Shown: positions 46,820-56,999, counted from the first letter of the stretch. The stretch: 64,000 bases of DNA from JANXQG01 sp963719885 (GCA_963719885.1 CAVRDP010000006.1:124001-188000); one strand, 5' to 3'. Notes: generated from the letters alone by a model not told the origin. Translations and numbers: made by a program.

Positions 46820-48076
46820 GTGAAGATGTTCGTGAGCCCCCGCTATGCATTTCTAATGGTCGTCGGTTTCCTCGTCTCGCTATCGATTAGCGTCCCAACT
46901 GCCTTTGGCGATTGGCCGCAATGGCGCGGCCCCCACCGCGACGGCCATTCCTCCGATACCGGGCTGCTCAAGCAGTGGCCGGAAGGTGGCCCCAAACTTG
47001 TCTGGAAGGCCGCGGGATTGGGAATCGGCTATGCGGGCGTGAGCGTCGTCGGGGATCGGCTGTTCACCATCGGCGACGCCAATTACCTGATTGCCATCAA
47101 CCGGGCGGACGGCGCCATCGTATGGAAGACCAAGGTGGGAAAGTCCGGCGCGCCCGGTTGGGGTGGGTTCGCCGGACCACGCTGCACGCCGACCGTGGAC
47201 GACAACCGCGTCTTCGCCGTCGGCCAATACGGTCAAGTGCTCTGCGCGGATGCCGCCACCGGCGCGGAAATTTGGCGCAAGGACTACGCGAAGGATTTCG
47301 ACGGACCGTTGCCGGAGTGGGGCTTCTGCGGAATGCCCCTGGTGGATGGCGACAAGGTGATTCTCGTGCCCGGCGGCAAGGGAGGCGATCTCGTGGCCTT
47401 GAACAAGAAGACCGGTGAAACGATCTGGCGGAGCGAGGAACTTACCGACAGCATCCATTACTCCTCGCCGATCCTGATCGAAATCGGCGGCGTCCGGCAG
47501 ATCGTCCAGCTCACCGTGGCCAGCGTGGCGGGAATCCGCGCCTCCGACGGCAAACTCCTCTGGCGCGCGGCGCGAAAAGGCGAGACGGCCGTGATCCCCA
47601 CGCCCATTTATCACGACGGCCAGGTCTATGTCAGTTCCGGCTACGGGGTCGGTTGCAATCTCTTCAAAATCACGGCAGACGACGGAAAATTCTCGGCCGA
47701 GGAATCCTATGCCAACAAGGTCATGACGAACCACCACGGAGGCGTCGTGCTGGTGGGCAAGTATCTTTACGGATTCTCCGAGGGCAAGGGCTGGACCTGC
47801 CAGGACTTGGAGACCGGGAAGGCCGTTTGGCAGAAACACGGAATTGGCAAGGGATCGCTGGTCTATGCCGACGGGCTGCTCTACTTGCGGGCAGAAGGCG
47901 GGGCGGGCACGGTCGCGATTATCAAGGCCTCGCCCGATGGCTATAAGGAGTTGAGCCGTTTCGATCCCCCGGACCGCAGTGAGAAGAACAGTTGGCCCCA
48001 TCCGGTCGTAACCGGCCGGCGACTCTATCTCCGCGACCAGGACGTGCTGCAGTGCTACGACGTGCGGGGAAAGTAA
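46820..48076 (+). CDS. Secreted PQQ-like beta-propeller protein
   Basis: GTG 46820, with AGGAG 7 bases upstream, gives a signal peptide (MKMFVSPRYAFLMVVGFLVS) and a 418-residue protein. DWPQWRGPHRDGHSSDTGLL is the opening of the Planctomycete outer-membrane PQQ-propeller family, followed by blades with AINRADGAIVWKTKVG, CADAATGAEIWRKDY, ALNKKTGETIWRSEEL and QDLETGKAVWQKHG. Quinone-binding residues cannot be confirmed. It follows the DUF1080-like gene by 107 bases and may share its transcript. Confidence 0.83.
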   Translation: MKMFVSPRYAFLMVVGFLVSLSISVPTAFGDWPQWRGPHRDGHSSDTGLLKQWPEGGPKLVWKAAGLGIGYAGVSVVGDRLFTIGDANYLIAINRADGAIVWKTKVGKSGAPGWGGFAGPRCTPTVDDNRVFAVGQYGQVLCADAATGAEIWRKDYAKDFDGPLPEWGFCGMPLVDGDKVILVPGGKGGDLVALNKKTGETIWRSEELTDSIHYSSPILIEIGGVRQIVQLTVASVAGIRASDGKLLWRAARKGETAVIPTPIYHDGQVYVSSGYGVGCNLFKITADDGKFSAEESYANKVMTNHHGGVVLVGKYLYGFSEGKGWTCQDLETGKAVWQKHGIGKGSLVYADGLLYLRAEGGAGTVAIIKASPDGYKELSRFDPPDRSEKNSWPHPVVTGRRLYLRDQDVLQCYDVRGK

Positions 48077-48138
48077 CATGGTGGACTCGGTTTGCCGCCT
48101 TCTCGCACAGCGCGTCAATTCGGTTGCCAGTTAATGAC

Positions 48139-48177
48139 TTGCACCCCACGTGTAGTGCAAATATAATTCAACACGTG
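48139..48177 (+). promoter_or_regulatory. Promoter with flanking operator palindrome for the TA pair
   Basis: TTGCAC (48139-48144), 17 bases, TATAAT (48162-48167) is a near-consensus promoter. The inverted pair CACGTGT (48147-48153) and ACACGTG (48171-48177) brackets the -10, so a dimeric antitoxin bound there would block polymerase. Confidence 0.6.
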
Positions 48178-48190
48178 AGGAGAAAGATGC

Positions 48191-48421
48191 ATGACCTCTG
48201 TAACTCTTGAACTTGCCCAGGCGAATTTGCCGGAGTTAATCGACCACCTCTCGGCCGGCGAGGAGCTAGTCATTACGCGCGATGCGCGCCCGATTGCGCG
48301 GCTTGTCGCGGAGGAGCAACCGAAGCGAAAGCCGCGAAAGGCGGGCAACTGCCAGGGGATGATGATTATCGTTGCCGATGACGATGAGCATCTCAGGGAC
48401 TTCGCGGAGTATATGGAATGA
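48191..48421 (+). CDS. Phd/YefM-family antitoxin
   Basis: The 76-residue protein starts MTSVTLELAQANLPELIDHL, then SAGEELVITRDARPIARLVA, the conserved Phd/YefM DNA-binding half, and ends in an acidic helix (VADDDEHLRDFAEYME) that would cover the toxin. Its TGA overlaps the toxin ATG (ATGA), ensuring coupled translation. It probably autoregulates from the palindrome at 48147-48177. Confidence 0.85.
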   Translation: MTSVTLELAQANLPELIDHLSAGEELVITRDARPIARLVAEEQPKRKPRKAGNCQGMMIIVADDDEHLRDFAEYME

Positions 48422-48804
48422 GAGTGTTGCTGGACACTCATGCGTTCCTATGGTTCGTACTGAACGATGCGCAGTTGAGCACGTCAGCGAGATGTCTTAT
48501 CGAAGACCCGACAACCGATGTCTATATCAGCCCCGCCAGTTTTTGGGAGATCGCGATCAAAGTTCGCCTCGGCAAACTGGATCTGCGATCGCCCTACGAC
48601 GAGTTCATGCAACGCGGCATTCTTGGCAACGACTTCACCATTCTGGCAATTGAACCGAGACACACGAGTGTCCTGACCACTTTGCCAATGCACCACAAAG
48701 ATCCCTTCGACCGGCTCTTGATAGCACAGGCACAAGTAGAAAAAATGGCCATTGCAGGCGCCGACTCCGAGATGGACGCGTACGGCGTGCAGAGATTGTG
48801 GTAA
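48418..48804 (+). CDS. VapC-family PIN-domain toxin
   Basis: A 128-residue PIN ribonuclease. LLDTHAFLWFV carries the first catalytic Asp, ISPASFWEIAIKVRLGKL the conserved Glu and KxGKL motif, and HHKDPFDRLLIAQAQ the third and fourth acidic residues. It resembles the VapC subgroup paired with Phd-type antitoxins. All catalytic residues are present, so it should be active in mRNA or tRNA cleavage. Confidence 0.88.
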   Translation: MRVLLDTHAFLWFVLNDAQLSTSARCLIEDPTTDVYISPASFWEIAIKVRLGKLDLRSPYDEFMQRGILGNDFTILAIEPRHTSVLTTLPMHHKDPFDRLLIAQAQVEKMAIAGADSEMDAYGVQRLW

Positions 48805-48845
48805 CCGACGGAACTGTCCCCGCGGCGCAAATTGACAAAGCCCGT

Positions 48846-48927
48846 TTCGACAGAAAGATAGAGGGACAGAAAAATGGGAGAAGGCCCAAGTCTCCGCCAT
48901 TTTTCTGTCCCTCATTTTTCTGTCGAA
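48846..48927. repeat. 82-bp palindromic element ahead of the alpha-galactosidase gene
   Basis: Inner arms GAGGGACAGAAAAATGG (48861-48877) and its exact inverse (48897-48913) and outer arms TTCGACAGAAA/TTTCTGTCGAA (48846-48856 and 48917-48927). The right end overlaps the AAGGAG ribosome-binding site of the next gene. It has the form of a REP/MITE-type element. Confidence 0.8.
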
Positions 48928-48938
48928 GGAGATGACGC

Positions 48939-51179
48939 ATGAAGACGTTTGTGGTTCCCCTCTTGGCGTTGATGACGCTCGTGGCATCTTCCGGCGGGAT
49001 TCGCGCGGCTGAGGATGGCTTTCTCATCAATCAAAATCGTTTCTTGGAGGTTCGCGGCGCCCCAGACTCGAGTCACATCGCGATCCGCGCCAAAGGCAAG
49101 ACCGTTTTGAGTGCCAAGATGGTTGGAGCGGAAGATTTCGTTGCCGTGAAGGGACCGATGGGATTCAAGATCGCAATTGATTTGCCCGATGACCTTCCTT
49201 TTGCCATCGTGAAAACAACCTTTCAGAACAGAGGCAAGGAACCGCTGATCATCAACAAATTCCCAGTCTTTCACGGGAAGCTCGAATTCAGTCGCACAGA
49301 CGACCAACTGAAGATACTGGGCACCGGTGGGCTGTCCAAGCCCGGTAAGCAAATCGGTAGCTATATGTGGCTGGCCGCAGCCGATCCCACTACCCGCAAC
49401 GGCATCGTCGCCGGATTCCTTTCGACGGAGCGCGGCAGCGGTGTCGTCTTCGCCGAGGAAAAAGATAAGCAACTCCAAATCGAGGCCCAACTGGAACATG
49501 GCCGCCTAACTGTCAAGTCGGGCGAGACGGTCGAGTTGGATACCTTCGCCATCGGCTATTTCGACGACGTTCGTGTCGGCATGGAAGCCTGGGCTGATGC
49601 CGTTGCCAAGAAGCAACATATCAAGCTTCCCCCTCAGCCCTGCGGCTACTGCACCTGGTATCATGCCGGCTCGTCGAACGAGCAGGCCATGGTCAAGCAG
49701 ACGGAAATCGCCGCCAAGGAACTGGCCCCCTTCGGCTTCAACTTCCTGCAAATCGACGACGGCTGGCAGGACGGCGTCTCCAAGAACGGCCCGCGGAGGA
49801 ATTTTACCCGCGTGCGTCCCGATGGCCCTTATCCGTCCGGCATGAAGAAAACGGCCGACATGGTTCGCTCCCACGGCCTCACGCCGGGCTTATGGTTCAT
49901 GCCCTTCGCCGGCACTTGGTACGATCCCTGGTTCAAGGACCACCAGGATTGGTTCGCCAAGACGGCCGACGGCAAACCGTTCGAGACGGATTGGGGCGGA
50001 ACGTGCATGGATATGACCAACCCGGAAGCAAGAAAATACCTGCACGATTACGTCCACCAAATCTCGCACGACTGGGGCTACGGATTCTTCAAAATGGACG
50101 GGCTATCGACCGGCGCGGCCGTTCACCCGCAATACGTCAATCTCGAGTACAAGGACGACCATTTCGGCGACTCCGTGCTGCACGATCCGGAAAAGACGAA
50201 TATTGAGGCCTTTCGCAGCGGTTTGAAGCTGGTCAGGGAAGCAGCCGGAAAAGACGTCTTCCTGCTGGGCTGCTGTGCCCCGCAAAACATGCGGAGCTAC
50301 GGCGGGGCCTTTGGACTGGTCGATGCCATGCGCGTGGGGCCGGACAACGGCGGCAGCAGTTGGGACTCGGTCCTTACCGGTCCGCGGATCGCCTCGCGAA
50401 ACTATCACCTCAACGGCCGTATCTGGTACAACGATCCTGACGTTGTCTATGTTCGCCCCAGCCTCTCGTTGGACCAGGCCCGGGCCAACGCTTCATGGGT
50501 CTCGATCACGGGCCAGTTGTTCATGGTCAGCGACGATTTTACGCAACTCAAGCGCGACCGGCTGGAAGTCTTGAAACGGGTGATGCCCGCTCACGGCCGA
50601 CAGGTGCGGCCAGTCGATCTGCTGGAAGTAGAGATTCCGCGGATTTGGCTGGTGACCGACAGCCGAGGGGGCATGCGGCGCAACGTCATCGGGCTGTTCA
50701 ACTGGGACGGCAAGCCCTGGAACGTCGACTATCCGCTGGACCGTATCGGGCTGCCGGAGGCCAGGCGTTTCGCGGCATTCGACTTCTGGGGCAACCGGCT
50801 CTTGCCGCCGATCGAAGGCCGGCTCAAAGTCAGCCTACCGCCAACGTCGTGCATGATCCTCGCCGTCCGTCCGCGGACCGACCATCCGCAAGTCGTCAGC
50901 ACCTCGCGCCACGTGACCCAAGGGATGATCGATCTGCTGCAAGAGAAGTGGGACCCGGCAACAAAGACCCTCAGCGGGCGAAGCCGAGTTGTGGCCGACG
51001 ATCCATATCAAATCCGCGTTGGGCTGCCGGCCGGTACCGGGAAATCGCATGCCGTGGGGGCACAAGCCGTTCCAGGCCCGGCCACGGCTGTGCTCGGCCA
51101 GGAAGAGGATCTCGCACGGTTGCTGATCAAGACCGTAGCCGGTGGGGAAGTCGATTGGTCGATCCGGTTCAGCGATTGA
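48939..51179 (+). CDS. Secreted alpha-galactosidase-like glycoside hydrolase (GH36/GH27 clan)
   Basis: ATG 48939, with AAGGAG 7 bases upstream, opens a signal peptide (MKTFVVPLLALMTLVASSGG) and a 746-residue protein. After an N-terminal beta-sandwich, a TIM barrel holds FNFLQIDDGWQDG (about 268), WGYGFFKMDGL (nucleophile Asp about 386) and MRVGPDNGGSSWD (acid/base region about 464), the melibiase pattern. A C-terminal all-beta part follows (NVIGLFNWDGKPWNV). It would remove terminal alpha-galactose from oligosaccharides, whose product galactokinase (60903) could use. Confidence 0.85.
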   Translation: MKTFVVPLLALMTLVASSGGIRAAEDGFLINQNRFLEVRGAPDSSHIAIRAKGKTVLSAKMVGAEDFVAVKGPMGFKIAIDLPDDLPFAIVKTTFQNRGKEPLIINKFPVFHGKLEFSRTDDQLKILGTGGLSKPGKQIGSYMWLAAADPTTRNGIVAGFLSTERGSGVVFAEEKDKQLQIEAQLEHGRLTVKSGETVELDTFAIGYFDDVRVGMEAWADAVAKKQHIKLPPQPCGYCTWYHAGSSNEQAMVKQTEIAAKELAPFGFNFLQIDDGWQDGVSKNGPRRNFTRVRPDGPYPSGMKKTADMVRSHGLTPGLWFMPFAGTWYDPWFKDHQDWFAKTADGKPFETDWGGTCMDMTNPEARKYLHDYVHQISHDWGYGFFKMDGLSTGAAVHPQYVNLEYKDDHFGDSVLHDPEKTNIEAFRSGLKLVREAAGKDVFLLGCCAPQNMRSYGGAFGLVDAMRVGPDNGGSSWDSVLTGPRIASRNYHLNGRIWYNDPDVVYVRPSLSLDQARANASWVSITGQLFMVSDDFTQLKRDRLEVLKRVMPAHGRQVRPVDLLEVEIPRIWLVTDSRGGMRRNVIGLFNWDGKPWNVDYPLDRIGLPEARRFAAFDFWGNRLLPPIEGRLKVSLPPTSCMILAVRPRTDHPQVVSTSRHVTQGMIDLLQEKWDPATKTLSGRSRVVADDPYQIRVGLPAGTGKSHAVGAQAVPGPATAVLGQEEDLARLLIKTVAGGEVDWSIRFSD

Positions 51180-51474
51180 TGACTTGGGATCGGCCGAAGA
51201 ATAGCTCCCCCGGGGGAAGTGCGACGCGATTTCGGTAATTTAGTGATACTGCATAGCTTCGGTAGTATACGACCACATTTCCGATAAAGAAGAAGCTCAC
51301 AAGTTTAGTGACTGGGTTGTCGATAACAACTTTGCCGGTTAGTTGAGTTCGGTGGTGTGCGTGTATTGCGCTTTCCGAGAGCGGCTGCTGGCAAAGGGGG
51401 CAGATACAACTCGTGTCGATGTGGAAAGGCTTGGCCTTCCCGCGCGGCGTCCCGTATTCGAGGAACGCGAGCGG

Positions 51475-53705
51475 ATGCGTTGCTATCCCCCGAAAGTTGC
51501 AGTGGTCCTCCTGTGCGTGGCCGCAACCCTTGCCGGTTGCGCGCCGCAACAGCCACTCTACCTCCGCAACAACGGCGACCTTTCGCATTATATTGGGATG
51601 TCGCAGACGATCGACAACGCCGACCTGCCCGAGCCTCCTTTCAGCGAAGTCGAAGGCACGATCCGGCCGTTTTCACTAGGCGGGCCGGCCCCCACGGAAC
51701 ATTGGAATCTTTCGCTGGAAAACACCATTCGCTTCGCCCTGCAAAATGCCAAGGTGATGCGTCAAATTGGGGCCCAAGAGGTCGGCGGACGGACCTTCCC
51801 GGAACAGATCGCCCCGGGCCCGCCAACGTTCCTAACCGACAATCCCAATGCAGCGACCACGATATACGACCCGGCGATCGCGGAAACCGACGCGCGTTTC
51901 GGCATCAACGCCAGCTTATCGCTGTTCGACCCCCAGTTGACCACGGACCTTTTCTGGGAGCGCAATCACGAGCCGCGGAACGTGAACGCGGGATTCGCCA
52001 GCACCGTGCCGCTGGATCTGAATCAAGACGTGGCCGAATACGATGCCACGCTAGTCAAGACCACGCGCAATGGCACGACGCTCTCCGTGAGCACTTCCGC
52101 GGCCTATGATCTCGAACGCGACAACCCAACGGTACAGTTCTTGTCCGACTACACGACTTCGTTCCAGATGGAAATCCGCCGGCCGTTATTGCAGGGTTAC
52201 GGCGTGGAGTACAACGGCATCGCCGGTCCGGCGCCATCCCGGGCTTCAACCAGGGCGTCCTCCTCGCCCGGCTCAATACGGACATTACCCTGGCTGCCTT
52301 CGAAGGGAGCGTTCGAAACCTGGTTTCGGAGGTGGAGAACCAGTACTGGGACCTGTACTTCGCCTATCGCAGCCTCGACAGTTGGGTGACATGCCGCGAC
52401 AAGGTGTTGGTTGAGTGGCAGAAGGTCAAGGGCTTGGTCGACACGGGCGTTCGCAGCGCGGCGGACGAGGCCTACGCCCGCGAGCAGTATTTCTCCGTGC
52501 GCATCCAGGCCGAACAGGCCCAGTGGCGGCTTTACCACTCCGAGGCCAATCTCCGCTACCTGATGGGCCTGGCCGCGACGGATGGGCGATTGATCCGCCC
52601 CGTCGACGATCCGCCGACGGCCAAGATCAGCTTTGATTGGGCGCAGGTACAGTGCGAGGCCATGTCCCGTTCGCCGGAGCTTCGCGAGGCCCGCTGGCGG
52701 GTCAAGCAGCGCGAACTGGAATTGATCGCGGCCAAGAATTACCTGCTCCCCCGCGTCGACTTGGACGCCCGCTATCGCTGGCTGGGCCTGGGCGACAAGC
52801 TGCTCGATAAGGGCAACACCACGGTCAACGGTGTGACTTATGCCAACGGGGCCTTGGATAACGTGGGGAGCGGAGAATTCCAGGACTGGCACATCGGCAT
52901 CGAGGCCTCGATACCGCTCGGATTCCGCAAACAAAAGGACGGCGTGAAGAACGCCGAATTGGCGTTGTCCCGCGATCGGGCCAAGCTCCGCGAGACCGAA
53001 TTAGAGGTTTCCCACCAGGTGGCCTTCGCCATTCGCGACATGGAAGCGAACCTGGTGATGAACGACACTAACTTCAACCATCGCTTGGCGGCCAAGCGCA
53101 ACCTGGAGGCCATGATAGCGACCACCGAATCTGAGGCAGCCGACACCAACAGCTTCATCAACAAGATCAACGCCTACCGCACCCTGGCTCAGGCCGATAG
53201 CGACTATTTCGGCTCGGTGACCAACTACGCGCGGTCGATCGCCGGCGTTCACTTCCGCAAGGGATCGCTGCTGGAATACAACGGGGTCTATCTGACCGAA
53301 GGTCCCTGGCCGGCGAAGGCTTACTTCGATGCCCGCCGCCGTGCCCGCTCGCGTTCGGCCGCCCTGTACCTGGACTATGGTTATACCTATCCGCGGGTCC
53401 TCAGCCGAGGGGCGAATCCGCAATTCTCCGGCACCGCCGCGGGAGGCGGAGAAATGCCGACCACGGCACCGGCTTCGGCCCCGGGCACACCTGCGAAGCA
53501 GCCGTCGGGCACGGCTCCGGAGGTGCTGCCCGCGCCATCACCGCAACCGCCGGCCGCACCGCCGCAACCCATCAACCCGGGTTCCACGGCCGCCGTGAAT
53601 CTGCCTGATTGCGGGACGCACGACGTGGGTTCCCAGTTGAGTTCTCTGGTCGGAAAGGCGGATGAAGCCGCGGTTGCCACCAGCCACGACGCAGCCGCGC
53701 GGTAG
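51475..53705 (+). CDS. TolC-like outer-membrane efflux lipoprotein (one frameshift)
   Basis: ATG 51475 starts MRCYPPKVAVVLLCVAATLA followed by GC, a lipobox. The mature part contains the outer-membrane-factor repeats (LSLENTIRFALQNAKVMRQI; PLLQGYG; after the break LVSEVENQYWDLYFAYRSLD, AREQYFSVRIQAEQ and IPLGFRKQKDGVKNAELALS). Sense changes frame near 52235. The C-terminal 110 residues are Pro/Ala-rich, unusual for the family. It could export the substrate of an inner-membrane pump and might serve the efflux operon with the broken tolC. No pump gene is adjacent. The 295 bases before it contain no gene. Confidence 0.78.
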
Positions 53706-53813
53706 GCCGGATGTCAGGGGCAATGAGGACGGCCGAAGAACAACTTCCGTGTCTCCGCGAGGGTGGCATGCCACCCCAATCGGGAAGTTATCCTTCCGCC
53801 GGTGCCTACTTGG

Positions 53814-55162
53814 GACCGGCGAATCAATTACTGTCGGGTTTATCGGGGTTTGGCGACATAGTTCCATTTCGGTAGCAAGTTGTCGAAGAGGATAGTCATC
53901 GTAGTTTTGAAACTGTCGGCGACCTTGCGGCCGATTTCATAAGTGCGGTGGATGACATTGACCGTGGTTTGCAGGCCGGTGGTGGTCGAGGCCTTGCGCA
54001 TCAGGCGCACCACGGTGTCGAGAGTGTCGAACAGCATTCCTTGGCAGGCGCGACCGACATGAGGAAAGAAGCGGCGTTCGATCGGGTTGAACTTCGAGCA
54101 GTAGCTCGGGTAGTGAGCCACTCGGATTTCGATTCCCAAATCGTTGACGAGGTGTTGCAAGTCCTGTTTGAAAAGATACTGTGCCGCCGAATTGCTTCCG
54201 CCACAATCGCACAACAAGAGGATGGACTTCGCATACGGGTAGCATCGCTGGCCGATCCGGTTCCAGTACCAGCGGAAGCTGTCGCACGCGAATTGGCTTG
54301 TGTCGTGGCTCAGGCCGATGTTGATGTGGCCGCGATTACGGGCGAGGTCGTAGATACCGTGCGGAATGATCACGCCGGTAGCCCAGCTAGGAAAGTCATG
54401 GTCGAACGCCCGGAATGGCTGCTGCGTCCACACGCGGCCCTCGCGAAAGAGTTGTCCGAGATGTTCTTTTGCCTTGGTATCGAGGGAAAACACGGGGTTG
54501 CCCGCCGCAAAGTACTTGGCCTTCAGTTTGGCGATCCGGAGGAACTGGGCGTCCCGATCGGGGCTCTGTCCACCCGCCAAGACTTTCTCGATCTTGTGTC
54601 GCCCCAACTTTTGCTCTTCCATCCAGTCTTGTACCACTGGCGAACTGACGGGCGTTCCCATGTCCGTCACGGCATCCGCGATTTGTCGCGGCGAGAGGTC
54701 CGTCCACAGCACGTCTTTCTCGTCCGGGTCCCCGGCGATGCGGACATCCAGAATCGCTTTCAGATTGTCCACGAGTTCGGGCTCGGACTCGGTCTTTTTT
54801 TTCGACCAGCACCCGGACGCCGTACCCGTCCCGCAGCCGGGTCGGTCGGCAACTGGCCGAGTTCGTCGACTCCGCGCTCGATGGTCCGTGTTGAACATCC
54901 CAAAACATCGGCGACATACTCGATTCCACCGTGTCCCAATCGCGCCGCTTCGAGGGCCGCGAATCGCCGTCGATCCCGTTCTGACAACGTCTGCGAAAAC
55001 GCCCGCATCCGCTCCTCGATGTTCGGTTCGTACCGCTGCTGAAATACAAAAGCCATCCTTGGCCTCCGTGCCGTTAAAGGAATCCTCCGTTTCAGAAAAC
55101 ATCCACATTTCGTATACTACCACAATACCGTGGAATCTCCGACAGTAATTGATTCGCCGGTC
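53814..55162 (-). mobile_element. ISAzo13-family insertion sequence
   Basis: A 1,349-base element with perfect 24-bp terminal inverted repeats (53814-53837 and 55139-55162; core GCGAATCAATTACTGTCGG). CTTGG lies directly outside both ends (53809-53813 and 55163-55167), a possible short target duplication. It lies between the outer-membrane gene and tmk and disrupts no visible gene. Confidence 0.88.
53840..55056 (-). CDS. ISAzo13-family transposase (frame break at an A8 run)
   Basis: The N-terminal frame starts MAFVFQQRYEPNIEERMRAF and contains a helix-turn-helix (VADVLGCSTRTIERGVDEL) and PGAGRKK. The second frame continues ESEPELVDNLKAILD, then WTDLSPRQIADAVTDMG, PVFSLDTKAKEHLG (first Asp), HDTSQFACDSFRWYW, LLLCDCGGSNS (second Asp) and YPSYCSKFNPIERRFFPH (Glu), the ISAzo13 DDE set. 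The frames meet at CGA AAA AAA AGA (near 54797-54806). A -1 slip gives the fused protein, by either ribosomal or transcriptional slippage, or one A is missing from the assembly. Confidence 0.82.
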
Positions 55163-55238
55163 CTTGGGGATCTTCGCTTTGCGCAAAAACCCGGGTACAA
55201 TGGGTTTGTTACATCCCATGACCTTGGCCCTCTTTTTC

Positions 55239-55885
55239 ATGTTTTTCTCCATCGACGGCGGTGACGGAACGGGAAAGTCAACCCAGATCGACCTCTTCTG
55301 CCAGTGGCTGCGCCAGCAGGGGCGGCAGGTGGTTGCCTGTCGCGACCCGGGCAGCACGCCCCTGGGCGAAGCCGTCCGCGACCTGCTGCTCCACCGCCAC
55401 GACCTGGCCATCGGGCGGCGCAGTGAAATGCTCCTCTATATGGCGGCCCGGGCGCAACTGGTTGCGGAGGTAATCCGTCCGGCGTGCACGCAGGAACAAT
55501 CGTCGTTGCCGATCGCTACCTGTTGGCCAACGTGGTTTACCAGGGCTATGGGGGCGGGCTAGACGTGCAGACCCTATGGGAGGTTGGCCGCGTCGCCACC
55601 GGCGGCCTGTTGCCAGGGCTGACCATCGTTCTCGACCTGCCCGCCGATGTGGCCGCCACGCGGATCAACCGCGGGCTCGATCGCATGGAAATGCAGGGAC
55701 TGGAATTTCACGCCCGCGTTCGCGAAGGCTTTGTGACAGAAGCCCGGCGGCAACCGGGCCGGATCGTGGTCGTCGACGCCGCACGTCCGGTCGACGTCGT
55801 GCAGGAGGACATACGGGTTGCGGCCCAGCGGGTGATGAATAAGATTGCCTATGAAGACGTGGATGCGGCGGTGGAGGAGAATTAG
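55239..55885 (+). CDS. tmk: Thymidylate kinase Tmk (one frameshift)
   Basis: ATG 55239 gives MFFSIDGGDGTGKSTQIDLF, with the P-loop GGDGTGKST. CRDPGSTPLGEAVRDLLLH is the TMP-binding DPG/R motif, VADRYLLANVVYQGYGGGLD the DR(Y/H) motif and LPADVAATRINRGLDRMEMQ the LID region. Sense changes frame near 55490. The enzyme makes dTDP in the cytoplasm and is essential, so the break is probably an assembly error. It is followed after 7 bases by holB, a common tmk-holB pairing. Confidence 0.9.
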
Positions 55886-55892
55886 ATCACGC

Positions 55893-56999
55893 ATGACATG
55901 GCAAGGCATTGAAGGACACGACAACGTAGTGGAAAAGCTCCGCCGGGCTGTTGCACGGAATCGGCTGGCGAGCAGCTTCCTGTTTTGCGGTCCGGCGGGG
56001 GTGGGAAAGCGGGCCTTCGCGCTGCGTTTCGCCCAGGCCTTGCTCTGCCGGGGTACCCGGTCCTCCGCGGGTACTCAGTACTCTGAGTGGCGGCCGGCGG
56101 AGACCCTGGACCCGTGCAACTCCTGCCCAAACTGCGCGATGGCCCTGGCCGGCACGCATCCCGATATCGAAGTCGTCGCCAAGCCGGAGGACAAGGCGTT
56201 TCTGCCGGTGGAGTTGTTTCTCGGCGACTTGCAACATCGTGGGCGCGAGGGACTCTGTCATTGGATCGGCTTGAAGCCCTTCATGGGCGGGCGGCGGATT
56301 GCGATCATCGACGACGCCGATCTCTTCAACGAGGCGGGGGCCAACTGCCTGTTGAAAACGCTGGAAGAGCCGCCCCCGCAATCCGTGCTCATTCTGATCG
56401 GCACGAGCCCCGCGCGGCAACTGCCGACGATCCGCTCCCGTTGCCAATTGATCCGCTTCCTGCCGCTGCCCGAGGAAACCGTTGCCCGCCTGTTGATCTC
56501 CAAGGGGCTTGTGACCGCGGGCCCCACGTACTCGGGGGAGGCGGAAGCGGCGCGGTTGGCCCGTTTCAGCGAGGGGAGCCTGCAGCAGGCGGTCGATCTG
56601 GCCGACGCCGACCTCTGGCGTTGTCGCCGTACGCTGCTGGAGAAATTGTCGGCCGAGGTGCTGGATAGCGCGGCGTTGGCCCAGACCATTGCCACCTTCG
56701 TCGATGCGGCGGGCAAGGAGGCGCCCGCCCGGCGGGCCAGGTTCCGCCAGGTGGTGGCCTTTGCCGCCGATTTTTATCGCCGTCTATTGCACGCGCGCAG
56801 CGACCTTCCACTGCCCTCCGATCCCGAGCTGCGGGGGCCGTTGGAAGTTGCGATACAGCACTTCCGCGGCGACGCGATCGTGGCCGCCGCTTGTTTGGAG
56901 CGGTGCCTGGATGCCCTTGGCCAGATCGATCGCAATGCGAATCAGGCCACCTTGATTGAAGCCTGGTTGGACGACCTGGCAGTCGAAGCGACTTGCTGA
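55893..56999 (+). CDS. holB: DNA polymerase III delta prime subunit (HolB)
   Basis: ATG 55893 gives MTWQGIEGHDNVVEKLRRAV, and a 368-residue clamp-loader subunit follows. Walker A is GPAGVGKRAF, the zinc site C-CNSCPNC, the Walker B region RRIAIIDDADLFNEAGAN, and the sensor region LLKTLEEPPPQSVLILIGT and LPTIRSRCQLIRF (SRC motif). A short insertion between FAQALLC and the CNSCPNC finger (RGTRSSAGTQYSEWRPAE) derives from a repeat. Unlike its neighbours the frame is intact. It works with DnaX in loading the sliding clamp. Confidence 0.88.
   Translation: MTWQGIEGHDNVVEKLRRAVARNRLASSFLFCGPAGVGKRAFALRFAQALLCRGTRSSAGTQYSEWRPAETLDPCNSCPNCAMALAGTHPDIEVVAKPEDKAFLPVELFLGDLQHRGREGLCHWIGLKPFMGGRRIAIIDDADLFNEAGANCLLKTLEEPPPQSVLILIGTSPARQLPTIRSRCQLIRFLPLPEETVARLLISKGLVTAGPTYSGEAEAARLARFSEGSLQQAVDLADADLWRCRRTLLEKLSAEVLDSAALAQTIATFVDAAGKEAPARRARFRQVVAFAADFYRRLLHARSDLPLPSDPELRGPLEVAIQHFRGDAIVAAACLERCLDALGQIDRNANQATLIEAWLDDLAVEATC
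56051..56090 (+). repeat. GGGTACCCGG/AGTACTCAGTACTC repeat inside holB
   Basis: GGGTACCCGGTCCTCCGCGG is followed by GTACTCAGTACTCTGAGTGG, read in frame as RGTRSSAGTQYSEW inside the zinc-finger loop of holB. It contains the AGTACTC element also found in uvrA. Confidence 0.65.

Noticed and set aside
51169..51588. Minus-strand 139-codon ORF upstream of the TolC-like gene
   Set aside because: Part overlaps the real lipoprotein start and the remainder has no family features beyond one CxxC; support is too weak.
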